From the NCBI GenBank assembly GCA_964650975.1, contig CAZYWA010000462.1:1-6462 (forward strand): a stretch of 6,462 nt of DNA. The letters are read 5' to 3'. A program made the translations under genes and the position numbers. This DNA is from CAZYWA01 sp964650975 [NCBI: uncultured bacterium]. GTDB taxonomy: Bacteria; JADJOY01. Of the stretch, positions 1 through 6,400 are shown one piece after another (position 1 is the first letter of the stretch; each line of letters opens with the position of its first letter). The notes beneath the pieces were generated by a model, which was not told the DNA's origin, did no database searches, and saw only the letters and a program-made list of their open reading frames with translations.

Positions 1-89
1 GCGCACCGCTCCGCGACGGCGATTGGTCGTCGTTCGCGCTGCACTGGCGCGTGGCGCCGCCGCGCAAACGAGCCCGAGGCGGCACATGA
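1..89 (+). CDS. prmA: C-terminal fragment of an upstream gene, probably ribosomal protein L11 methyltransferase (3' end only)
   Basis: A frame open from the left edge (first full codon at 3) ends at TGA 87-89 and encodes 28 residues. It includes RDGDWSSFALHW and ends in a basic tail, RKRARGGT. PrmA proteins commonly finish with a stretch of the form R-E/D-G-D/E-W-x-x-L/F-x-L, and prmA directly upstream of rsmE is a frequent bacterial arrangement. PrmA would trimethylate ribosomal protein L11 using S-adenosylmethionine. The stop overlaps the next start (ATGA at 86-89), which implies one transcript and translational coupling. The family call rests on a short tail plus context. Another SAM-dependent methyltransferase ending the same way is possible, because no catalytic motif is inside the window. 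Confidence 0.55.
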   Translation, partial: APLRDGDWSSFALHWRVAPPRKRARGGT

Positions 90-922
90 AGCTCAGGCGA
101 TTCCGGGTCGACTCGACGCAGGTGCGCGGCGGCGTGGCGCTCATCGAGGGAGAAGCGGCGCACCACATCCGCCACGTGCTGCGGCTCAAGCCGGGACAGC
201 TGGTGGAGCTCTTCGACGGCGAGGGAAACGAGTGGGTGGGGCAGGTGGAGCGCGTCGAGAAGCGCGCCGTGCAGGTGCGGATCGAGACCCAGCACTTCAC
301 CGCCGCGCCGCTCGAAGGTCCGCGCGTGGTGCTGCTCCTGTCGCTGGCGCGCGGTTCGCACACGGATCTCGCGATCCAGAAAACCACCGAGCTCGGTGTC
401 TCGGAAATCCGGCTCTTCATGAGCGAGCGCACCGTCGCGGTGGCGCGCCCCGGTGGGGATCCGGTGCGGCTCGACCGGCTGGAGCGGATCGCCACCGACG
501 CCGCGCGCCAGTCGGGCCGCGCGCACGTGCCGGCGGTGCGCACCGCGCTCCCGTTTCGCGACGTGCTCGACGATCTCGAAGGCGGCGAGCTGCGCGTGAT
601 GTTGTGGGAAGGCGAGCACACGCACGCTTACGCCGACGTGCTGCGTGCCTGGGACACGTCGCGTCCACTGGTGCTCCTCGTCGGTCCCGAGGGCGGCTTC
701 ACCGAGGACGAGGTGGAGGCCGCGCGCCAGGCCGGATTCGAGCGCGTGCACGTCGGGCCGTTCATCCTGCGCACCGAGACCGCCGCGATCGCCGCGGTCG
801 CCGCAGCGCGGATCTTGGCGCCGGCGCCGGGCGCCCCCATCGCAGTGGTGCCCGAGGACCAGCTCGACGAGCCGGAGGAGCCGGACGATTCACCCGAGCC
901 CCTCGACGACGAGGGCGGTTGA
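86..922 (+). CDS. rsmE: 16S rRNA (uracil-1498-N3)-methyltransferase RsmE
   Basis: RsmE uses S-adenosylmethionine to methylate N3 of U1498 in 16S rRNA within the assembled 30S subunit. The 278-residue product has an N-terminal PUA-like RNA-binding domain (about 1-75, with GEAAHHIRHVLRLKPGQ at 22-38). A SPOUT methyltransferase domain follows (about 76-248). SPOUT motifs seen are QKTTELGV (98-105), ARQSGR (140-145), LLVGPEGGFTEDEV (197-210) and GPFILRTETAA (224-234); the last two form the knotted cofactor pocket. The start at 86 is chosen because the protein then opens with the family-typical MKLRRFRV and overlaps the upstream stop as ATGA. The frame is open back to 23, but those 21 codons overlap the preceding gene. 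AGGCGG at 76-81 is a plausible weak ribosome binding site. The oddity is an acidic, proline-containing tail (256-278, 12 Asp/Glu in 23) past the normal family end. Confidence 0.95.
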   Translation: MKLRRFRVDSTQVRGGVALIEGEAAHHIRHVLRLKPGQLVELFDGEGNEWVGQVERVEKRAVQVRIETQHFTAAPLEGPRVVLLLSLARGSHTDLAIQKTTELGVSEIRLFMSERTVAVARPGGDPVRLDRLERIATDAARQSGRAHVPAVRTALPFRDVLDDLEGGELRVMLWEGEHTHAYADVLRAWDTSRPLVLLVGPEGGFTEDEVEAARQAGFERVHVGPFILRTETAAIAAVAAARILAPAPGAPIAVVPEDQLDEPEEPDDSPEPLDDEGG

Positions 923-965
923 GCCCCAAAAGCCACCGGCCGGCCTAGCGCTCCGATCCGCGGAT

Positions 966-985
966 ACCCCCTAGCGGTTGGGGGT
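966..985 (+). terminator. Weak hairpin after rsmE, possible terminator
   Basis: ACCCCC (966-971) and GGGGGT (980-985) can pair as a 6-bp stem with an 8-base loop, 43 bases after the rsmE stop. No T-run follows, so it is at best an inefficient or factor-dependent terminator and may be chance in GC-rich sequence. Confidence 0.25.
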
Positions 986-1077
986 TCGGACGGCTCGAAA
1001 GGGCCGTGCGGCACGCGCGATGTGGAGAATCGCCAAGAAATCCGGGGCTCACCCCAATCTCCTCGAGCAAATTCTTC

Positions 1078-1106
1078 TTGACCGGCCGCAAGGCCTTGGC
1101 TACCCT
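1078..1106 (+). promoter_or_regulatory. Sigma-70-type promoter for the RDD gene
   Basis: A -35 element TTGACC (1078-1083) and a -10 element TACCCT (1101-1106) are separated by exactly 17 bases, with a slightly A/T-rich stretch just upstream (AAATTCTTC, 1069-1077). Transcription would begin at about 1111-1113, giving a 5' leader of roughly 115 bases before the ATG at 1227. The -10 keeps the first two bases and the final T of TATAAT, which is typical of GC-rich genomes. The tRNA promoter at 3212-3240 in this window has the same spacing. This is a match by eye, with no experimental support. Confidence 0.5.
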
Positions 1107-1210
1107 GGCGACACTGCCGATCGGCTCATTCAGACGGCTCCCTCCGTGTCGAGACGAAATCGAGGCAAGAGACTGGGTCCCGACGGGGCTCCTCCGGGGT
1201 CTTCGGACCA

Positions 1211-1216
1211 GGGGGG
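1211..1216 (+). promoter_or_regulatory. Purine-rich candidate ribosome binding site supporting the start at 1227
   Basis: A run of six G lies 10 bases ahead of the ATG at 1227. It is not a classic GGAGG but could pair with the pyrimidine-rich 3' end of 16S rRNA. The upstream in-frame alternatives, the TTG at 978 and the ATG at 1020, show no better site. It supports the start choice only together with the codon-use change at 1227. Confidence 0.3.
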
Positions 1217-1226
1217 CATCGTCGAG

Positions 1227-3182
1227 ATGACCTGGGACGAGCCGCAGAACCGCGGTGGCTCGGGCCCCCGGGTGGTCGAGCCGGCCAAGCCGGAAGACCG
1301 TTTCGGGCGCGAAGACCCCCGCGAGCCCGACCTCTTCTCGACCCCGCTTCCGTCGCCTGCGTCTCGCCCGACCCGCCCCGCATACGAGCCGATCTCGCGG
1401 CCGCGATCGCCGAGCAGCGTGCTCGCCAAGGCGGGCAGCGAGCCGCTGGTGGCCGGCGTGGATCTCGACGTGCCGACATTCGACCGGCGCGGCTTCCGGC
1501 CGACCTTCGACTCCAACTGGAGCAGCGCATCGCGCGACGCGCGGCCCGGGCAGGAAGCAGAGATCGATCCGCGTCCCTCGCGGGAGACGTCCACGAGCAA
1601 CCCATCCCTGCACGATTCCGGACTGGACGATTCGGGATCGTACGGCTCCGGGCCGAGCGTCTTCGATGCGCCCCGCGATGAAGCACCGCGGCGCGCGCCC
1701 GAGCCCGCGGAGCGCGACCTCCCGCTCGAGCCGGGTCCGATCTTCGAGCTGACGCCGGCGCCCGTCGCGGCGGCGGAGGCCGAGCCCGATCTTCCGTTCC
1801 ACTCGTCGTCCTCGGATCCGGCGGCGCTCGACACCATCGCGTACCTCACCAACGAGCTTTCGGGGCACATCGCGGCCTTCGGCGAGCCGAGCGAGCCGCA
1901 GAGCGTCCGTCGCGGAGACACGCGCGACGCCGGCCTGAAGCGATCGAGCCCCGCGCGTCCCGCGCGCACCTGGGTCGACACCACCGAGACCCAGGTCGAC
2001 GACCTCGATCTTCGCCCGGTGGCGACCTCGCTCGAGGATCTCGGCCTGCCCGAGGGCCCCGACCTCGACGACGACGAGCTCGGCGTGACCGAGCCGTTGC
2101 CGCCGATGCCCAGCGCGGTGTCGACGTCCACATTCGCTCCGCCGGTGATCGTCACCGTGTTGCCGGCGCCGCAACCGCTAGAGCTGTCTTTGCCGCCGCT
2201 CACAGGTGAGCTCGACGATCACGAGCATGAGCACGACCATGAACCGGAGCACGAGCTGCCGCGCCGGCCCGCGATCGCCACGTTCGTGATCGAGCGTCCC
2301 GCCGCCGCAACCGCGAGCGAACCAACCTCATCCGCCGCCCCCTCCGACGCGGCCGAGGCGAAGCGCGCCGCCGATCGCGCGCACATCGATTGGGGCGAGC
2401 TGCGTGCCGCGCGGGCCCGCGACTGGGCCGCGTTCGACGCCGCCACGGCACCGCCCGTCACGCGCCCCGCGCAGACTCGCTCGGTGCTGCCCGCGCCCAC
2501 GCCTGCACCAACGCCGGTTTCGGCCGCGCCAGCTCCTGCCTCCCGCGAGATCACACCGCCGCCCGCGCCCGTGGCGCCGCCGCGCGAGCGCGTCTCGCCT
2601 CCCGTGGTCACCCGCGCCCCGGCGCCGTTCGAAGAGGAAGTGCTGCGGCCTCCCGCGCGTGGCTGGGACGACGTGCGCGGTCCGCGATTGCTGGATGAGA
2701 TCGACGAGCCGACCCCGAGCCCCGCTGGAGCTTACGAGCCCGCGCTCTTCACCACCCGTGCGCTCGCGTTTTCGATCGACCTCGCGCTGATCGCGTCGTT
2801 CGCGATCGTGGCCGTGCTGCTCGGTGTTCTTGCGTTCGGTCTCGGTGCCTACAAGCAGATCGAGTTCACGCAGAGATTCCGGGTGCTCGACCAGTCGCTC
2901 AACTGGCTGCTCCTCGTGACCGGATTCGTGTACTTCGCCGGAGCCCACGCCTGGAGCGGCGCCACGGTGGGGAAGTCGCTGCTCGGGTTGCGCGTGATGC
3001 GCGCCGACCTGAGCGGACCGATCACGCCCCGCCAGGCCCTGGTGCGCACACTCGGCTACGCGATCTCGTTCTCGTGCCTGAGCGTCGGCTTCCTGTGGGC
3101 GCTCAAGCGGCCCTGGGCCACGTGGCACGACCTGCTCACGCGCACGGTCGTGGTCCGCGCCGCGCGCCCCGACCACTCCTGA
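1227..3182 (+). CDS. RDD-family integral membrane protein with long disordered N-terminal region
   Basis: The product is 651 residues from the ATG at 1227. Residues 503-648 form an RDD domain (PF06271). The signature Arg and Asp occur in TTRALAFSIDL (R511, D518). Hydrophobic segments lie at about 519-542, 558-576 and 606-626, and GKSLLGLRV (582-590) and TWHDLLTRTVVV (632-643) are typical RDD blocks. RDD proteins are inner-membrane proteins of mostly unknown role; some have been linked to ion or solute transport. Residues 1-500 are rich in Pro, Ala, Ser, Asp and Arg and are probably disordered. They contain two short helix-like islands (about 197-220 and 375-406), an acidic stretch and a His/Glu cluster (330-343). 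No signal peptide is visible, so this head is probably cytoplasmic. Extending the start to 978 would add 83 residues with different codon use. The gene has its own candidate promoter and is followed by a tRNA gene. The domain call is firm; the function is unknown. Confidence 0.85.
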   Translation: MTWDEPQNRGGSGPRVVEPAKPEDRFGREDPREPDLFSTPLPSPASRPTRPAYEPISRPRSPSSVLAKAGSEPLVAGVDLDVPTFDRRGFRPTFDSNWSSASRDARPGQEAEIDPRPSRETSTSNPSLHDSGLDDSGSYGSGPSVFDAPRDEAPRRAPEPAERDLPLEPGPIFELTPAPVAAAEAEPDLPFHSSSSDPAALDTIAYLTNELSGHIAAFGEPSEPQSVRRGDTRDAGLKRSSPARPARTWVDTTETQVDDLDLRPVATSLEDLGLPEGPDLDDDELGVTEPLPPMPSAVSTSTFAPPVIVTVLPAPQPLELSLPPLTGELDDHEHEHDHEPEHELPRRPAIATFVIERPAAATASEPTSSAAPSDAAEAKRAADRAHIDWGELRAARARDWAAFDAATAPPVTRPAQTRSVLPAPTPAPTPVSAAPAPASREITPPPAPVAPPRERVSPPVVTRAPAPFEEEVLRPPARGWDDVRGPRLLDEIDEPTPSPAGAYEPALFTTRALAFSIDLALIASFAIVAVLLGVLAFGLGAYKQIEFTQRFRVLDQSLNWLLLVTGFVYFAGAHAWSGATVGKSLLGLRVMRADLSGPITPRQALVRTLGYAISFSCLSVGFLWALKRPWATWHDLLTRTVVVRAARPDHS

Positions 3183-3211
3183 ACCACCGCGTCCGTTCGC
3201 GTCGCGCCGCC

Positions 3212-3240
3212 TTGACGCACGGGACCGCGGTGCCTAATCT
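3212..3240 (+). promoter_or_regulatory. Sigma-70-type promoter for tRNA-Phe
   Basis: TTGACG (3212-3217) and TAATCT (3235-3240) are separated by 17 bases: five of six matches to the -35 consensus and four of six to the -10. Transcription would start near 3247, about 33 bases before the mature tRNA 5' end, leaving a GC-rich leader for RNase P to remove. Strong near-consensus promoters are expected for stable RNA genes. Confidence 0.75.
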
Positions 3241-3279
3241 CCGCGGGCCTCTCGCCCCGCGCGCGGCGCTTTCTCCATC

Positions 3280-3355
3280 GGCCAGGTAGCTCAGTCGGTA
3301 GAGCAGGGGACTGAAAATCCCCGTGTCGGCGGTTCGATTCCGTCCCTGGCCACCA
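3280..3355 (+). tRNA. tRNA-Phe (anticodon GAA)
   Basis: This is a complete 76-nt cloverleaf that decodes UUU and UUC. The acceptor stem GGCCAGG (3280-3286) pairs fully with CCTGGCC (3345-3351). T8 and A9 are followed by the D stem GCTC/GAGC. The anticodon stem GGGGA/TCCCC encloses the loop CTGAAAA (3311-3317), with GAA at 3313-3315. The variable loop is GTGTC. The T stem GGCGG/CCGTC has one G-U pair, and its loop is TTCGATT. The discriminator is A (3352) and CCA is encoded (3353-3355). The gene has its own promoter and points toward the convergent repeat-protein gene. Confidence 0.98.
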
Positions 3356-3367
3356 GTGTGTAGTGAG

Positions 3368-3389
3368 GCCGAGTAGTTGGGAGCTCGGC
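3368..3389. terminator. Hairpin between the convergent tRNA and repeat-protein genes
   Basis: GCCGAG (3368-3373) can pair with CTCGGC (3384-3389) around a 10-base loop in the 66 bases between the tRNA end and the stop of the opposite-strand gene. It could end transcription from either side. There is no T-run on either strand, so the call is weak. Confidence 0.2.
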
Positions 3390-3421
3390 GCGCCGACGCT
3401 GCTCTGCGGCGGCGCGGTCAG

Positions 3422-6400
3422 TCACTCGATCCGGGCCGAGCTGAATTGATCCAGGAAGATCGTCCCGCTGGCGCCGGACTTGACGCTCATGGCTCCGAGC
3501 CGGACGAAATCGATGGAGCCGCCCTGGCTGTTGTTCGCGGTGCTCACCGAGCTCGCCGGTACGCCGTCGACCCACATCGCGAAGTAGCCGTTCGCGCTGG
3601 GCGGAGCGTGGCTCGCCTTGATGTAGTCGACGCGAATCTGGTGGGGGGCGTCGGTGATGGCGGTGAAATCAGGGGAAATCTGCGAGCCATCGTCCTCGGT
3701 CACTTGCGGCCGGATGGAGAAGAGGCCGCCTTGCCGCTTGAGCACCACCATGAAGATCCGCTGCTGGTCGGGCGTTGCGTGAAATGCGAGGAACACCGTG
3801 ACCCGGAAATGCCCCAGGGCCTCGCCCGGATCGAACCCATTGGGGTCGAGCCAGAACGTGGCGCTGTAGCCCGACTCGTGGTTGGGCGTGTCGTCGAGGA
3901 CGTAGATTCCGTATGGATCCGAGTGAGCGAGATCGACCGTGGCCTCGAGCCCGTAGCTCGTGCCGTCGAGCGCAGCCGCGTGAGTCACCGACAGATGGCT
4001 GCCGTCGGTGGTCTCGCTCGTCCAGTTGGCGAAGGTTCCCGATTCGAAGCCCGACGCGGAGATCGCGATGTCGAACTCCGCGCTCACGCCCTTGGAAGCG
4101 TCCACCGTCACCTGGCAGGTCCCGGTGCCCGAGCAGCCGGAGCCGCTCCAGCCGGTGAACACCGAGCCCGTGCTGGGTGAAGCGGTCAGCGTCACGGAGG
4201 TTCCCCACACGAACCCGTGAGCGCAGGTCGCTCCGCACGCGATCCCTGCGGGGTTGCTGGTGACCGTTCCGCCACCGGTCCCCGATTTGGTCACGGACAG
4301 GTTGTAGCTCTGCAGCGTGAACGTCGCCGTCACGGTCTTCGCGGCGGTCATCGTGATCTGGCATGTGCCGGTTCCGGTGCAAGATCCACCGCTCCAGCCC
4401 GTGAAAATCGAATTTGGCTCCGCGGCGGCCGTGAGCGTCACGACCTGGCCGGAGTAGAAGTTCGCCGAGCATTTGGCGCCGCAGCTGATCTCGCCCGAGT
4501 CGCTCGTGACGGAGCCACCGCCCACCCCCGATTTGGTCACGGTCAGCATGAAGGTCGGTAGCAGATTGAACGTCGCCGTCACCGACTTCGCGGTGGTCAT
4601 CGTCACCTGGCAGGTCCCGGTTCCAGTGCAGGCGCCGCTCCAGCCCGCGAACTTGGAGTTCGGATCCGCGGCTGCAGTCAGTGTCACTACGTCACCGGAG
4701 TAGAGGTTCGCCGAGCAGCTGGCGCCGCAGATGATGTCGCCCGAGTCGCTGGTCACGGTGCCGGTGCCGGTCCCGGATTTGGTCACGGTCAGCTTGAAAG
4801 TCGGTAGCAGATTGAACGTCGCCGTCACCGACTTCGCGGCGCTCATCGTCACCTGGCAGGTCCCGGTTCCGGTGCAGGCGCCGCTCCAGCCCGCGAACTT
4901 GGATCCCGGATCCGCCACCGGAGTCAGTGTCACCACTTGACCGGAGTAGAAATTCGCCGAGCACCTGGTACCGCAGTTGATGCCGTCCGAGTCGCTGGTC
5001 ACGGTGCCGCTGCCCGTGCCCGTTTTGGTCACGGTCAGCTTGAAGGTCGGCAGCAGAGTGAACGTCGCGGTCACCGACTTCGCGGCGCTCATCGTCACCT
5101 GGCAGGTCCCGGTTCCAGTGCAGGCCCCGCTCCAGCTCGCGAACTTCGAGTCCGGATCTGGCGCTGGTGTCAGCGTCACGACCTGGCCGGAGGGGAAATC
5201 CGCCGAGCAGGCGGTGCCGCAGCTGATCCCAGGCGGGCTGCTGATCACGCCGCCGCTGCCGGTCCCCGATTTCGTCACGGTCAGCTTGAAGGTCGGTAAC
5301 AGATTGAACGTCGCGGTCACCGACTTCGCGGCGCTCATCGTCACCTGGCAGGTCCCGGTTCCAGTGCAGGCGCCGCTCCAGCTCGCGAACTTCGAGTCTG
5401 AATCTGCCGCTGGTGTCAGCGTCACGATCTGGCCAGAGGGGAAATTCGCCGAGCAGGTGGTGGCGCAGGAATTGATCCCCGACGGGCTGCTGGAAACGGT
5501 GCCGCCGCCGGTACCCGATGTCGTCACGGTCAGCTTGAAGGTCGGCGTCAACGTAAACGTCGCGGTCACCGACTTCGCGGCGTTCATCAGGACCTGGCAG
5601 GTTCCGGTTCCGCTGCAGGCGCCACTCCAGCCGCTGAATTGCGAGCCCGCGTTCGCGGCTTCCGTCAGCGTCACGAGCTGACCGGCGGGAAGGTCCGCGC
5701 CACAGCTGGCGCCGCAGCTGATCGAGGGCGGGGCGCTGGTGACGGTTCCGCTGCCGGTGCCGCTCTTTTGGACCGTCAGGTGTTCCGAGCTCGACGTGAC
5801 GCAGCGGAACCCGAGGCCGTCACTGAAGCTGGATGGATCGAGGCCGTGCCGGCTGTACGTGCGCAGGTCATGGTCGGACTTGATCGTGAGGTAGTCTCCG
5901 CCCCGCTCGACCTTCAGGTCCCCGGTCCCCGGACCGGCCGGATTCGTCGACGGGCTGGATTGGTAGTAGCTCGGGTCATACCAATCGTGCACCCACTGGA
6001 AGACGTTTCCCGACATGTCGAGAGCGCCATACGGCGACGCGCCCGCGGACTTCGAGCCCACCGGAGCCGTTTGGCCGAGGCCGCAGCCAGCGGGGCCGCT
6101 TGGGTACGTGTCCCACATGACCGCGAAGGCACACGTCGCGTCCTGAGCTCCCCAGGGGAAGAGCCGCGCATCGGTCCCGCGCGCGGCCTTCTCCCATTCC
6201 GCCTCGGTCGGCAGCTGCTTGCCGACCCACTGGCAGTAGTCGTCGGCCTTGGACCACTGGATGCAATTGATCGGATCGTTGCCGCCATTCGGGGCGTTCC
6301 AGTTGCAGTAGTGGGTGGGAAAGGAACCATCCGGAACCGTGCAAGCCCCGGCGCTCACGCAAGCGCCGTAGTCATCGACCGTGACGTCGTTCCGGTCGAT

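Larger units (their letters stand above)
923..1226. other. Intergenic region upstream of the RDD gene
   Basis: This gap of 304 bases lies between the rsmE stop and the preferred RDD start. It contains a small hairpin near the rsmE end (966-985), a sigma-70-type promoter (1078-1106) and a G-run ahead of the start (1211-1216). It is open in the downstream gene's frame from 978, with an in-frame ATG at 1020. Third codon positions here are much richer in A/T (about a third of codons from 1020 to 1226, with three AGA codons) than after 1227, where nearly all end in G or C. I therefore read it as a leader, not as coding sequence. I see no recognisable small gene or riboswitch. Confidence 0.6.

Noticed and set aside
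23-85. Upstream start for RsmE at 23
   Set aside because: It would overlap the end of the preceding gene by 67 bases and add 21 residues before the normal family N-terminus. The ATGA overlap at 86-89 is the usual coupled start.
232-948. Plus-strand 238-residue frame overlapping rsmE
   Set aside because: Arg/Ala-rich shadow in another frame. rsmE motifs cover the same bases.
945-2174. Long minus-strand open frame (409 residues), with another at 1130-2203, opposite the RDD gene
   Set aside because: Arg/Gly/Ala-rich low-complexity translations with no motif. Long antisense frames are expected opposite GC-rich coding DNA, and the plus frame holds the recognisable RDD domain.
3291-3575. Minus-strand 94-residue open frame ending ARDGIEPPTRGFSV...CSTD
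   Set aside because: Its C-terminal part is the antisense translation of the tRNA-Phe gene, a recurring spurious 'protein' motif in databases. The rest is a shadow of the repeat-protein gene's 3' end.
3377-4180. Plus-strand 267-residue open frame and minus-strand 267-residue frame at 3669-4472
   Set aside because: Both are shadows of the repeat-protein gene, whose own frame has continuous domain-level logic across the same bases.
4977-5681. Plus-strand 234-residue open frame, and similar shorter ones at 4008-4220, 4473-4703 and 4731-4940
   Set aside because: They repeat the same VTWQVPVPVQAPLQ string with the 246-bp period because they are antisense to the tandem repeats. They have no independent support.
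4061-5779. Regular repeats considered as a CRISPR or non-coding satellite array
   Set aside because: The period is about 246 bp, always a multiple of three, with the reading frame and cysteine pattern kept throughout. It is a protein-coding repeat array.
6356-6358. GTG at 6356-6358 as the start of the repeat protein
   Set aside because: The frame stays open to the window edge, and the 34 residues before it match the expected N-terminal part of the FGE domain (EPQHTVNLSAYWIDRNDVTV). The gene is truncated by the window, not started here.
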